DNA of 64,000 nucleotides, taken from NCBI RefSeq assembly GCF_000226255.1, contig NZ_AGFG01000029.1:1-64000 (forward strand), given 5' to 3'. The position numbers and the translations under genes are program-made. The first letter of the stretch is position 1, and every line of letters starts with the position of its first letter. The notes under the pieces are model-generated. The model did not search any database, had not been told where the DNA came from, and saw only the letters and a program-made list of their open reading frames with translations. The DNA is from Desulfovibrio sp. A2. Lineage in GTDB: Bacteria; Desulfobacterota; Desulfovibrionia; Desulfovibrionales; Desulfovibrionaceae. Positions 27,882-36,724 of the stretch are shown here, in pieces.

Positions 27882-28796
27882 CTACAGGGTCAGTGCCTGT
27901 TCGGTGCCGTCCTTGAAGTTGTAGGAAGTGACGATCTCGATGCCGTTCCAGTGGGTGATCTGGCGGTCCATGTCCTTGCCGCCGGGCACGATCTGCAGCG
28001 CGCCGGCCTTGTAGCGGTACAGCAGGTTGCGCGCCCGCTCGTGCATGAACAGGTAGGTGGAGCCGGAGGTGGCGCGCACCTGGGCCAGCATGTCGTCGAT
28101 CATGGCCTCGGTGGGCACGTGGTCACGGCTCACGTTGACGATGGCCGCCACGCTGTGGGGGTTGGCGATCTGGATGCCCAGGTACGACTTCAGCCGCAGG
28201 CCGAAGACCAGCACGCCCTGGTACTGGCCGCTGGTGGCCTTGTAGAGGTCGCCGCCGTTGATGGGCTGCACGTCCAGCACGGTGCCCTGCTTGAAGCATT
28301 CCGGGCTGTACAGGCCGCAGGTCTCGCCCTCCACGAAGCGCACGGCGATCATGGAGTAGCAGCCGCCCGCGGCGGCCCCGGCATCGGTGACCTGGCCGTG
28401 GTCCAGGGCGTAGGCGCGGAAGTTGTCGTAGATGATGCGCTGTTCCGCCGACATGCCCGAGCGGCGCAGCACCTTGGGCATCTTCTTGGTGAAGTACTTC
28501 TCCTTGCCGCCGAACATGCGGGCGGTGTCTTCCGGCACCTCGATCTCGCCACCCAGGATGGACAGGTCCACCTTGCGCAGGTTGCTGGTCACCTCCACCG
28601 AGGGCAGGGGGGCGTTCATGTCCACCCAACCCGCGCCCTGCACTTCTTCCACGTCCTCGTACATGTTCCACAGGCCGTGGCTGGCCTCTTCGAAGGGGAT
28701 GATGCCCAGGATGGGGGCCTCTTCGGTCAGCCCGTCCACCTGCTGCGGCTGCGTGGTCGCCTGTTCGTTGGTCAGGTCCTTCAGCGTCTTGCCCAT
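27882..28796 (-). CDS. Phage major capsid protein
   Basis: 304 residues, close to the size expected of an HK97-fold podoviral coat protein, and placed directly after the scaffold gene as in all related phages. The sequence is typical of the family that includes P-loop-free, beta-rich coat proteins with a long N-terminal arm and 'KMPKVLRRSGMSAEQRI' helix. GGAGG lies 9 bases upstream of the ATG. The frame is intact, which suggests maintained function. Confidence 0.8.
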   Translation of the reverse strand: MGKTLKDLTNEQATTQPQQVDGLTEEAPILGIIPFEEASHGLWNMYEDVEEVQGAGWVDMNAPLPSVEVTSNLRKVDLSILGGEIEVPEDTARMFGGKEKYFTKKMPKVLRRSGMSAEQRIIYDNFRAYALDHGQVTDAGAAAGGCYSMIAVRFVEGETCGLYSPECFKQGTVLDVQPINGGDLYKATSGQYQGVLVFGLRLKSYLGIQIANPHSVAAIVNVSRDHVPTEAMIDDMLAQVRATSGSTYLFMHERARNLLYRYKAGALQIVPGGKDMDRQITHWNGIEIVTSYNFKDGTEQALTL

Positions 28797-28815
28797 GCCG
28801 GATGCCTCCTGGCGG

Positions 28816-29472
28816 TTAGCGTTTGGCGAACACGACGGTCCGCAGGAATTCCTCGGTGCTCATGGCCTCGCCGCGCGCGCCCGCCGGGCCGGACCCCGCG
28901 CCCAGGGAGTCCTCGCCCATGCGCTCGCCCACGAGGGCCATCAGTTCGGCGAAGGCGGGGTGGTTGCCGAGCCCGGCGCGGACCAGGGGGGTCAGGCGCC
29001 CCTCCATGCGGCCGTCCAGGGTACGCACGGCGCGACGGGCCGCGTCGATGCGCTCGTCGTAGCGGCCCTTCCACAGGGTGCGCAGGCCCGCCTCGCAGCC
29101 GTCGGCGGCAAGGCCGCCCGCCGCCTCGTGCTCGGCCACATAGAAATCCACGGCGGCGCGGGCCTGTTCCGGGGTCAGCCCCTGGGCGGCGCACAGCGTG
29201 CGGAAGCGGTCCGCCGCCGCCGTATCCACCGTGAGGTGGGACGGCAGATCGAAGACGTAGTCGGCGGCGGTGCGGGCGGACGGGGTGTCCGGACCGCCGG
29301 GAGTGCCCACACCGTCAGGGGCGGCGGTACCGGCGGGTTCGATGGGTCCGGAGCCGGGCGCGCCCGAGGGAGCGGTCGCGCCGGAAAGCAGTGTCGCGGG
29401 AGCGCTGCCCGCCGCCGTGCCCGTGGCTGCGGGGGCGGCAGGGGATGTGGCCGGGGCCGATGTCTGTTCCAT
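28816..29472 (-). CDS. Phage capsid scaffolding protein
   Basis: 218 residues. The first 70 residues are Ala/Pro/Gly-rich, then a helical segment (about 70-165) and a C-terminal helix (MSTEEFLRTVVFAKR). This layout and the location immediately before the capsid gene are typical of podoviral scaffolds. GGAGG precedes the ATG. It would guide procapsid assembly and then leave the shell. Confidence 0.7.
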   Translation of the reverse strand: MEQTSAPATSPAAPAATGTAAGSAPATLLSGATAPSGAPGSGPIEPAGTAAPDGVGTPGGPDTPSARTAADYVFDLPSHLTVDTAAADRFRTLCAAQGLTPEQARAAVDFYVAEHEAAGGLAADGCEAGLRTLWKGRYDERIDAARRAVRTLDGRMEGRLTPLVRAGLGNHPAFAELMALVGERMGEDSLGAGSGPAGARGEAMSTEEFLRTVVFAKR

Positions 29473-29545
29473 GGTGTCCTCCGTCTGGATGGTTGCGTGT
29501 CATGCGCGGGGGCATCCGCGCTTGCCTGGGCGGCTGCGGCGCGGT

Positions 29546-30040
29546 TCAGTCCCGCCGTCCGCCGGGGTTCAACTGTTCCCCGGCCCAGCGCCGCGCGCCC
29601 TCCAACTGGATGCGCAAAAGGCTGGCCGGGTCGGCCATGGCGATTTCCGCCGTGCGGTCGCGGGCGTAGTCGTAGAGGGCCGCGGCCCCGTGGATGGCGG
29701 GCTCGGGCCGGGACAGGCGGTCGTTGGCGCAGGCGGCGTCCAGCCAGTGGCGCAGCACGCGCACCCCGGCCCCGCCCCCGGCGCGCAGCACCGCCGCGAG
29801 GTCGTCAAGGTAGGCGGCAAGGCGGGTGCGCTCCTCGCGTCGGGTCCGGCGGGCCTCTTCCACCTCGGGGCCGAGCAGGTCCGTCAGCAGATCGGGGAGC
29901 GGCCCGTCGGAGCCTTCGGCATCCGCCACGTCGCTGCGGGCCAGCAGGTCGGCCAGCACCGCGTCCGGGTGCGGCAGGGTTCCCGGCTGCCGCGCCCGGT
30001 CAGCCGCATGGGAAGGAACGGAGGTGTCGTGGACGCTCAT
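29546..30040 (-). CDS. Bbp19-like phage protein
   Basis: 164 residues with a compact helical C-terminal half (VLRHWLDAACANDRLSRPEP to LLRIQLEGARRW). Its size and place between the portal and scaffold genes resemble Bbp19-type proteins of Bordetella phage BPP-1 relatives. The start overlaps the portal stop (ATGA at 30037-30040), so the two are translationally coupled. The function of the family is unknown. Confidence 0.6.
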   Translation of the reverse strand: MSVHDTSVPSHAADRARQPGTLPHPDAVLADLLARSDVADAEGSDGPLPDLLTDLLGPEVEEARRTRREERTRLAAYLDDLAAVLRAGGGAGVRVLRHWLDAACANDRLSRPEPAIHGAAALYDYARDRTAEIAMADPASLLRIQLEGARRWAGEQLNPGGRRD

Positions 30041-31806
30041 GCGCGCGCCTCCGAGCCCCGGCCGCCACCGGCCGTCGGAGTCCTTGCGTCTGCGGAGTGG
30101 GTCGGAGCGGCAGGCAGCCCGGACGACGATGACGCCGCCAGGGTTTCGCTCGCGCCGCCCCCGCCGACCTCACCGTCCCCGCCGCCTGCGCTCCCCGCGC
30201 CAAGGGCCTTCGCCAGCGCCTGCACGGCCCCGGCGGCGCTGCGGGCCATGCCCGCCACCTGGCCCGCCTCGCGCGCGGCCCGCAGCCGGGCCACCTCGGC
30301 ATCGGACCGCACCACCTTGGCGGGCACCCCGCCGATGGAGGCCAACTCGTCCACGGCCTGCTCGAAGTCGATCTTGTCCAGCACGCCGGGCGCGGTGGCC
30401 GACAGGGCTGTGACCTCGGCCGCGAACTGGCGGATGGACTGCGCCGCCCCCATCCGCTGGGCCTGGGCCAGGGCCGAGACGTATTCCACCCGCATCTCCA
30501 GCCCTTCTAGTTCCGGCGGGTTGGGGGGCAACGCCCCGGCCCGGCGCAGGATGCCGTAGGTGCGCGTCAGCAGCGGATCGAGCAGTTCCGTCTGGTGCCG
30601 CTCGATGACCGGGCCGAGCATGAGCAGCTTTTCCTGCCCGCGTTCGGCCACCTCCGCCGCCGTGACGTTGGAGCGCCCGTCGCCCGTGAACATCAGGAAG
30701 AGATCGTTGAAGAATCCTTCCCGCACGGCCTTGCGCACGTCCTCTATCTTGCGCGTCACCGCCGCGATGTCCGGGTTGATCTGGTAGAGCGGGGCCACTG
30801 CCTCCGGCTGGCCCGGCGCCACGTAGTTCTGCGCGCCGGGGATGAGGTTGAGCCGCTGCTTGAACCCGGTGGGCACGCGCATGGGCGGGTTGACCACCTT
30901 GTGGATGGCCAGCAGCTGGCTGCGGGCCATCTCTTGCAGCATCTTCACGTCGGGCAGCACGTCCATGCCCGGCGAGCGGCCGTACACGTCGCTGCCGGTG
31001 ACGTCCCAGCGCGCGGTAAGGTGCGGGAACTCCTCGAAGCCGCCTTCGTGCAGCAGATCCCCGGCCGCGCCGTCGGCCTCGAACACCAGCGACTCGAAGG
31101 GCATGTGCAGGTTGCCGTCGCGACCGGGGCTGCGCACGGCGCGGGGCCGCACAAGGTGCACCACCTCCACGTGGCGGTTGGGCTCGTTGCGCAGCATGCG
31201 CCGGGTGCCCGTGGAAAGGCGCGCCTCTCCGTAGCGTTCCGCCAGTTGGCGGGCGGTCATCAGCATGCGGCGGACCACGGTGTCCACGCGGCCCGCCGCA
31301 TTGCAGGCCCAGGAGAATTCGCCGCAGGTCAGCGCGGCGAACCGGGTAAGCCGTTCCGGGTCCACCTCCTGGTAGAGGTCGGCGGAGCCGAAGGCGGCCA
31401 GTTCGGTGTAGAGCGCGTGGCTGGCCTGGTAGAAGTTGCTGCGGGCCAGCGCCCAGTACAGGCGCTGTTCCACGGCATCCAGCCAGCGGCGCGCCGGGCC
31501 GGATTCCGCGTCGGCCCCGTCGGCCAGGCGCAGGCGAAACCACGGGCGCGCGGGCGAGGTAAGCCCCCCCTGCATGCCCGCCGCCAGGATGCGCACGGCG
31601 CGGGTGGCCGTGGCGTCGATGACGCGTCCGCCGCGCGCGTCCTGCTGGTCGGAGGCCGGGGCGCGCAGCGGGTCGCGCCCATGCATGCGCCCGCGCCGGG
31701 GCAGGACGTAGACGGCGATGTCGCGCCACGCCTCGTCCCACGGGGATCGCTGCCGCTCCAGAAAGCCCACCGCCTCGCGGGCGTCGCGCAGTCGTTGGCT
31801 GGTCAT
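30037..31806 (-). CDS. Phage portal (head-to-tail connector) protein
   Basis: 589 residues, matching the Head_tail_connector/portal family of T7-like and BPP-1-like podoviruses. Family features include an N-terminal YVLPRRG block, 'RAVRILAAGMQGGLTSPARPWFRL', 'LYTELAAFGSADLY' and the 'MARSQLLAIHKVVNPP' helix; a Gly/Ser-rich tail follows from about 545. It would form the dodecameric ring at one capsid vertex through which DNA is packaged and ejected. The frame is intact. Confidence 0.9.
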   Translation of the reverse strand: MTSQRLRDAREAVGFLERQRSPWDEAWRDIAVYVLPRRGRMHGRDPLRAPASDQQDARGGRVIDATATRAVRILAAGMQGGLTSPARPWFRLRLADGADAESGPARRWLDAVEQRLYWALARSNFYQASHALYTELAAFGSADLYQEVDPERLTRFAALTCGEFSWACNAAGRVDTVVRRMLMTARQLAERYGEARLSTGTRRMLRNEPNRHVEVVHLVRPRAVRSPGRDGNLHMPFESLVFEADGAAGDLLHEGGFEEFPHLTARWDVTGSDVYGRSPGMDVLPDVKMLQEMARSQLLAIHKVVNPPMRVPTGFKQRLNLIPGAQNYVAPGQPEAVAPLYQINPDIAAVTRKIEDVRKAVREGFFNDLFLMFTGDGRSNVTAAEVAERGQEKLLMLGPVIERHQTELLDPLLTRTYGILRRAGALPPNPPELEGLEMRVEYVSALAQAQRMGAAQSIRQFAAEVTALSATAPGVLDKIDFEQAVDELASIGGVPAKVVRSDAEVARLRAAREAGQVAGMARSAAGAVQALAKALGAGSAGGGDGEVGGGGASETLAASSSSGLPAAPTHSADARTPTAGGGRGSEARA

Positions 31807-31816
31807 GCCTTTCTCC

Positions 31817-32047
31817 TCACAATCCCAGCAGCGTCTTGCGCTGGGTCTCGGGCGCGCCGGGCACGCCCAGCGCCCCGGTCAGGATGGTGCCCTGCCTGCC
31901 CCGCGCGCGGAGCGCGGCGCGGCGGGCGTCATCGCGCGCGTCCTCGATGGCCTTGGCCTCTTCCTCGGCCACCTCGGCGGCGGCCGGAGGAGCGGGCGGT
32001 GCCGGGGGATCGGGAGCCTTGTACGATTTGCCGCCTCCGCCACCCAT
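31817..32047 (-). CDS. Small conserved podoviral protein (first gene of the virion operon)
   Basis: 76 residues: a Gly-rich start (MGGGGGKSYK), a Pro/Ala run, a charged helix, then RQGTILTGALG...KTLLGL. Small proteins with this 'TILTG...KTLLG' ending are commonly found just before portal genes in podoviruses. AAGGAGG lies 7 bases upstream of the ATG. Its role is not known. It opens the virion operon, whose promoter should lie in the gap to its right. Confidence 0.7.
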   Translation of the reverse strand: MGGGGGKSYKAPDPPAPPAPPAAAEVAEEEAKAIEDARDDARRAALRARGRQGTILTGALGVPGAPETQRKTLLGL

Positions 32048-32583
32048 GGGAATGCCTCCTTGCTGGGGTGCGCGGGCGTTGCGCGGGGCCGGACCATCCG
32101 GCCGCCGCGGCCGCGCCGCGTGAGCAGGTGGTACACCCCGGTTTTCGGGCGAATGCGCCCGCAAGGGGGTTGCAGGGGGGGCGGAAGGGTGTACGGGCCA
32201 TGCGCGGGCATGGTGCGGAAAATCCGCGCCGGGCGGCACGGAAGAAAAATGGGGCATGGACGAAAAATGAGCCGTGGACGGAAAGTCGGCGGGACGGCGA
32301 AGGGAATGGACGGGAAGGACAATGGGCGGAGAATGCTTCCGGCGGGTTAAGAAGAACCGCAAGAGAACCGATACAAGGTCATGACCATGCCGGAGCGGTT
32401 CCCGCCGTTGGCGGCGTCCAGTCGGCATGGCCCGGCATGGTGCGGCGCGCACGAAACGGGCCGGGCGCGGCGCATTCCCCTGCCGCCCCGCCCAAACAGG
32501 AGCTTTCCTGCCTTGGCCGCGCCCCGCGAATCCCGTTGGCTGAACAGGCGTTGCTACACGTCCGCGTATCTTTCGAGGCTGGA
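32048..32583. other. Gap between virion operon and exported-protein genes
   Basis: 536 bases from which the virion operon is presumably transcribed leftward. It contains a degenerate tandem array (32238-32326) and a direct repeat AGAACCG at 32353 and 32364. I cannot place a convincing sigma-70 promoter on the minus strand. No gene is supported. Confidence 0.45.
32238..32326. repeat. Five-unit degenerate tandem repeat upstream of the virion operon
   Basis: Units begin at 32238, 32260, 32278, 32294 and 32310. Each starts ACG(G) followed by a purine-rich core and ends in GG, with lengths of 22, 18, 16, 16 and 17 bases. The spacing is not exact but the pattern is clear by eye. It may be a regulator- or terminase-binding array or simple slippage-derived sequence. 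Confidence 0.5.
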
Positions 32584-33582
32584 ATGCCCATCCGCCATGT
32601 GGCCCTGGCCGCGCTTTTCGTCGTTTTCGCGCTGTTTCCGCCCCCCGCGCGCGCCGCTGGCGTCGGAGAGACCCGGTACGAGCAGGCGGGAGAACGCTAT
32701 GACGTTTCCATCAGTTACCCGGTGCTGCGCCACGCGGCCATCGACGCGGACATCGGGCGCGTGGTCTGGAAGCTGACCGACGCCTTCCGCCGCGTGGCCG
32801 GGCGCGGCCTGCCGCCGCAGTCCGCCGCAGGCCCCCCCGGCGTGCCCCCGGATGCGATCCCGGATGCGGCCTCGAACTCATCACCAGGCGCACACCCCGG
32901 CGCGACCACGCCCGTGCAGGCGAAAGGGGCGCGAAGCAGCGCCCGCCAGACGCCCGGCCCCTTGGGGGGCGACATCTACGCCCCGGCCCGGCGCGACTGG
33001 ATGACCGTGACCCACGCCGTCACGCGGCCGTCCGACTCCGCCCTGTCCGTGGTCTTCGAGGTGCAGACCGGCCTGTGGTCTCCATTCTCGCCGGACGGCC
33101 CCGTGGTGGGGCGCGAACTGCTGGCCGTAAGCTACGATCTCGCGGCGGGCCGCCGTATCGAACTCGACGACCTGTTCGGCGACGACGACTGCGCCGGTGC
33201 CGTGCTGGCCGCCCACCTGCGCCAACTGAACGAACAGGACGGCGACCCCGCGCGGAACGCCTCCCCGGCCAGGGCCGGTGGCGTGGCGCGCGCGGCCACG
33301 CAGGGCGGTCAGGGCGCGCAGACCCCGGCGTTTCCCCCGTCCGCGCGGCCCGGCGGCCAGGAAACGCCGGTCACCTTCTGGCTCACTCCACGGGGGCTCA
33401 TGCTGCTGCCTGGCGTCTGCTGCTGGCAAAACGCCGCCACGGGCGGCGCGTCCAGCGTGCAGGGCAGCTTCCCGGCCGATGCGCGCCGTGCCGAGGCGGA
33501 TGCGCCCCTTCCACTGGAAGTGCCCATCGAACCGCTGTTGCGCTGCGCGCCGCACCTTTCCTACTGGGGCAGAAGCCGCTGA
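32584..33582 (+). CDS. Exported protein with RsiV/DUF3298-like domain
   Basis: 332 residues with a signal peptide (about 1-24, cleavage after ARAA). The mature part begins 'YEQAGERYDVSISYPVL' and contains the layout of DUF3298/RsiV-type periplasmic domains: a beta-rich first half and 'LAVSYDLAAGRRIELDDLFGDD' in the second. A Pro/Ala-rich insert (about 75-120) and another (about 215-260) split the domain. It has GAGG five bases upstream of the ATG. It lies in the host-like interval between two phage blocks. Confidence 0.65.
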   Translation: MPIRHVALAALFVVFALFPPPARAAGVGETRYEQAGERYDVSISYPVLRHAAIDADIGRVVWKLTDAFRRVAGRGLPPQSAAGPPGVPPDAIPDAASNSSPGAHPGATTPVQAKGARSSARQTPGPLGGDIYAPARRDWMTVTHAVTRPSDSALSVVFEVQTGLWSPFSPDGPVVGRELLAVSYDLAAGRRIELDDLFGDDDCAGAVLAAHLRQLNEQDGDPARNASPARAGGVARAATQGGQGAQTPAFPPSARPGGQETPVTFWLTPRGLMLLPGVCCWQNAATGGASSVQGSFPADARRAEADAPLPLEVPIEPLLRCAPHLSYWGRSR

Positions 33583-33711
33583 CGCGGCGCGCGCCCCGCC
33601 CCGCCCGCTCTCCCCGCTGATCACCCCGCCCGCCGTGGGCGCCCGCGCCACGGGCCTTGCGGGGTGGGTGCGCATGCTGTATCTGGCACGTGGACATACC
33701 GGAGGTCTCCC

Positions 33712-35118
33712 ATGCCGCGCGGCCACGCGCCCCATACCCATCGCCACGACCGGCCCGCCAGGCGCATGCCGCGCCCCCTGCTGGCCGCAGCGCTGGCCGC
33801 TGCCCTGCTGCTGCCCGTGGGCGCGCCCTCCGTCCCGGCCCCTCGCCCGGTCCCCGGCCCGGCTCCCTTAGTCGCTGCCCTTTTCCCGTCCCTGCCGCGC
33901 GAGGCACGCGCAGAAGAACCGGCCGCCTACAACGCCGGCTTCCGCACCATGGGCATCTGGATTCCCGAAACCGGCGAACGGCTGGACGTGGCCGTGTGGT
34001 ACCCCTCGTCGCGGGCGCCCTCCGAAATCCATCTCGGAGACTGGACGCTGGACGTGGCGCGCGGCGGCAAGGAAGTGCCCGGACGCTTCCCGCTGGTGCT
34101 CATCTCGCACTGCACCGCCGGTTCGCGCCTGGCCCACCACGATACGGCAGAGGCCCTGGCCCGCGCGGGCTTCGTGGTGGCCGCGCCCACCCACCCCGGC
34201 GACAACGGCAACGACACCTCGCTGCTGTTCCTGCCCGAGCAGATCACGGCCAGGCCGCGGCACATCAGCACCACCATCAGCAGGCTGCTGCGCACCCCGG
34301 AAACCGCGCCCATGATCGACCCTGCCCGCATCGGGGTCATCGGGTTTGGCACCGGCGGGGCCACCGCCCTCATGCTGGCGGGCGCGCGCCCCGACGGCAG
34401 CCGCTACGCGAGCTACTGCGAACGCACCACCCCCGGCGATCCTTACTGCACCAAGTGGGCGGCCGAACGGCTGGCCCGGTTGCCGGAGGCCCTGCGCCCG
34501 CCGAAGCCCGCGCCTGGCGTACCGGGTACCGCCGGAGTCGCCGCCACGGCGAATGCCGCCAACGCCGCCCCGCCCCCCACGGGCACGGAGGACGGCCGCG
34601 TGCGCGCCGTGGCGCTGGTGGCCCCGGGCTACGGCATGCTCTTTCCCCGCGCGGCCCTGAGCCGGGTGACCATTCCCGTGGCCATCGTGAAGGCCGATGA
34701 CGACGAGGTGAACCGCGCCCCGCTGCACGCCGACGCCCTGCGCGCCGCCCTGCCCCGTCCGCCGGAATTCGCCGTGCTGGCCGGGGCCGACCACTACGCG
34801 CTCATGGCGTCCTGCCCGCCGGGACTGCGGCGCGACCTGCCCGAACTGTGCGGCGGCGTGGACGACGACGCCCGACAGACCATTCACCAGGCCCTGAACG
34901 CCAGACTGGTGCGCTTTTTCCTGTCCACCCTGGGCGAGGCCGGTCCGCCCCTGCCCGCCCCTGCGCCCGAGCCCGAGCCCGTGGCGCAGCAAGCTCCGCT
35001 CCCAGACGTGCCCGCCGCCAACGCCACCGCGCCCAAGGCCAAGAAGGACGACAAACGGAAAAAGGACGCCAAACCCCGCAAGCCGGACACCCCCCCGGCG
35101 CGCGGCGGAGCGCAGTAG
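33712..35118 (+). CDS. Exported alpha/beta-hydrolase-fold protein, nucleophile position altered
   Basis: 468 residues with a signal peptide (hydrophobic core at about 20-35, possible cleavage after REARA). The fold matches the predicted dienelactone hydrolase group: 'LVLISHCTAGSRLAHHD', 'GFVVAAPTHPGDNGND', a nucleophile-elbow position, and a C-terminal GADHYALM that supplies the His. At the elbow the sequence is GFGTGG where GxSxG is expected, so the catalytic Ser is a Gly (codon GGC). A Lys/Pro-rich tail ends the protein. GGAGG precedes the ATG. Either the enzyme is inactive, or it works as a binding protein. Confidence 0.75.
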   Translation: MPRGHAPHTHRHDRPARRMPRPLLAAALAAALLLPVGAPSVPAPRPVPGPAPLVAALFPSLPREARAEEPAAYNAGFRTMGIWIPETGERLDVAVWYPSSRAPSEIHLGDWTLDVARGGKEVPGRFPLVLISHCTAGSRLAHHDTAEALARAGFVVAAPTHPGDNGNDTSLLFLPEQITARPRHISTTISRLLRTPETAPMIDPARIGVIGFGTGGATALMLAGARPDGSRYASYCERTTPGDPYCTKWAAERLARLPEALRPPKPAPGVPGTAGVAATANAANAAPPPTGTEDGRVRAVALVAPGYGMLFPRAALSRVTIPVAIVKADDDEVNRAPLHADALRAALPRPPEFAVLAGADHYALMASCPPGLRRDLPELCGGVDDDARQTIHQALNARLVRFFLSTLGEAGPPLPAPAPEPEPVAQQAPLPDVPAANATAPKAKKDDKRKKDAKPRKPDTPPARGGAQ

Positions 35119-35144
35119 CCAGGGCGGGGCTGCCGCCGCGTTCC

Positions 35145-35210
35145 GTCCGCGACCGACCACATTGGGCCGCATCTGTCCGCGTCCGACCGCATTTGGCCAC
35201 ATTGGGCCGC
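35145..35210. repeat. Imperfect 30-bp tandem repeat
   Basis: GTCCGCGACCGACCACATTG at 35145 recurs at 35175 as GTCCGCGTCCGACCGCATTT, and ACATTGGGCCGC occurs twice (35158, 35199). It lies just after the hydrolase-like gene. Confidence 0.55.
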
Positions 35211-35389
35211 GCACCTGGCGCATGGGCACACCGGCTGGCCAACATCGACCGGCCAGCGGCCGGATACGTCGGCCATGCCAGTTTCGTTGCCCCATCGAGG
35301 CAGCCATGCCTGCCGCCTGCTTCGCCTGTTTGCCCGCACCGGCCCGTGCGTGCTTCCTTCCTCCCTCACCCGCCTGCCAAGTCATGAAA

Positions 35390-35409
35390 TCCCCGCGTCA
35401 TCGCGGGGA
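35390..35409. terminator. Hairpin in the AT-rich intergenic region
   Basis: TCCCCGCG pairs with CGCGGGGA across TCAT. It is the only strong stem after the hydrolase-like gene (272 bases downstream) and lacks a T-run, so a terminator role is tentative. Confidence 0.35.
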
Positions 35410-35624
35410 AAGCGCCTGAACATTGCTGTTCCGGCACCGTTTCTCTAGAGTTTCAGCGCGCAATTAACATTGTAAAATTGCTACACTTTTATATCAATCG
35501 CGCAAGCCGTCGCGCCATGCCGTGGCGGGGGATTCTTTCCGACGGCAAGCGCCCCTTCGGCATACTTTGCAACACACTGAAATATCATGCTTAAAAAAAT
35601 ATTTATCCCTGCCATTCCGCGCCC

Positions 35625-35653
35625 TTGACAGGGGCCTTCGGAATCAATAAAGC
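35625..35653 (+). promoter_or_regulatory. Promoter of the Lys-rich exported protein gene
   Basis: Perfect -35 TTGACA (35625-35630), 17-bp spacer, then TAAAGC (35648-35653). It lies 60 bases upstream of the start codon. Confidence 0.5.
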
Positions 35654-35712
35654 CTGCACACGTGGCGATACGCCATGCAACACCATCCGAAGGATTCACG
35701 GTAAACACCACC

Positions 35713-36654
35713 ATGCGCGGCGACAACGTTCGGCGTGTACCTTGCCTCTCCATATATTTCCGCACTGTAACCACATTCCGGCTGCTGGCTTCGCTGCTGG
35801 CGCTGGCTCTGCTTACCGTTCCCACCGTCACCGAGGCGGAGCGCGGCGACATGCCCGACACGCTGTCCGGCCATGGCCGGGCGGCCGTTGACGGCGCTGG
35901 CGACGCACGCCGCGTGGCCCTGCACGGCTCCGGTCCGCAGGCCCAGGCCAGCGACGACGGCTGGATCGACATGCCCGGCGGCTCGCGCCCGACCTACATC
36001 GGCATCCACGGCGGCACCGTGCCGGTCAGCCTGCTGGCCACGCGCGGCGGCAACACCATGGTGGCCATGGTGGGTGAAACCGGCAGCGACTTCCTGTACC
36101 TGCTGCGCGGCGGCCGTACTCCGTCCGCCGCCAACGGCAGCGACCAGGCCGAGGCCGCCTCGGAACTGCTGGCTGCGGCGAGAATCTCCGAAAGCGGCCG
36201 CACCGCGACCACCGAAGCCCTGGCCGCCACGCGCCAGCCGCAGGCTCCCGGCGCGGCAACCGCCGCCATGCCGGAAGCCGGGGCCAACGGCACCGTGCTG
36301 TTCGCCTCCACCCCTGAAGGCAGCGTGCCGGTCATCTACACATCCGGCCGCTCTTTCGAGTCGCTGGACATCGCCCTGGCGGACTGGACCCCCTTCGGTC
36401 TCACCGAAGACCACGTGGTCACCGACGGCAAGGGCAAGATCGTGGCGAACAAGAAAAACGCCAAGAAGGCCAAGCAGGTGGCCCGGTCCACCAAGCCCGG
36501 CCAGGCCGACCAAGCGGACAAGGCGGCAAAGGCCGCCCGCAACGGCAAGCCCCGGACCGAGACGGGCAAGGCCGACAAGGCTCCGCGCCTGCCCCGCAAC
36601 GAAAAGGGTCCCGTGAGCATTCAGGACGCCTCCGGCGGCATGCTGGCCGCCTGA
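35713..36654 (+). CDS. Exported protein of unknown function with Lys/Ala-rich tail
   Basis: 313 residues. Basic residues then a hydrophobic stretch (about 25-43) form a signal peptide. The middle holds two short similar segments, 'YIGIHGGTVPVSLLATRGGN' and 'VLFASTPEGSVPVIYTSG', which may be a repeated small domain. The last 70 residues are rich in Lys, Ala and Asp and may bind nucleic acid or the cell envelope. The chosen ATG lacks a close ribosome-binding site (AAGGA is about 18 bases away), and an earlier GTG at 35662 is an alternative. I do not recognise a family. A strong terminator follows. Confidence 0.65.
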   Translation: MRGDNVRRVPCLSIYFRTVTTFRLLASLLALALLTVPTVTEAERGDMPDTLSGHGRAAVDGAGDARRVALHGSGPQAQASDDGWIDMPGGSRPTYIGIHGGTVPVSLLATRGGNTMVAMVGETGSDFLYLLRGGRTPSAANGSDQAEAASELLAAARISESGRTATTEALAATRQPQAPGAATAAMPEAGANGTVLFASTPEGSVPVIYTSGRSFESLDIALADWTPFGLTEDHVVTDGKGKIVANKKNAKKAKQVARSTKPGQADQADKAAKAARNGKPRTETGKADKAPRLPRNEKGPVSIQDASGGMLAA

Positions 36655-36692
36655 TCCCAACCCGTTTCCGCCCGGTTCCCCTCTGCCCCTCC

Positions 36693-36724
36693 GACGCCCC
36701 CGCCCAGCGGGGGCGTCTTTGTTT
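36693..36724 (+). terminator. Rho-independent terminator
   Basis: An 11-bp perfect stem (GACGCCCCCGC with its complement) closed by CCA and followed by TTTGTTTG, 38 bases after the stop codon. It separates the exported-protein genes from the holin operon. Confidence 0.88.

Larger units (their letters stand above)
35119..35712. other. Intergenic region with AT-rich island
   Basis: 594 bases. It holds a 30-bp imperfect tandem repeat, a hairpin at 35390-35409 and an AT-rich stretch (about 35430-35610) unlike the surrounding GC-rich DNA, with a second candidate promoter TTAACA-17-TTTTAT at 35464-35492. No protein gene is supported; a 13-codon frame at 35587 has no ribosome-binding site. Confidence 0.5.

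Noticed and set aside
35587..35628. 13-codon frame in the AT-rich intergenic island
   Set aside because: No ribosome-binding site and too short to judge.
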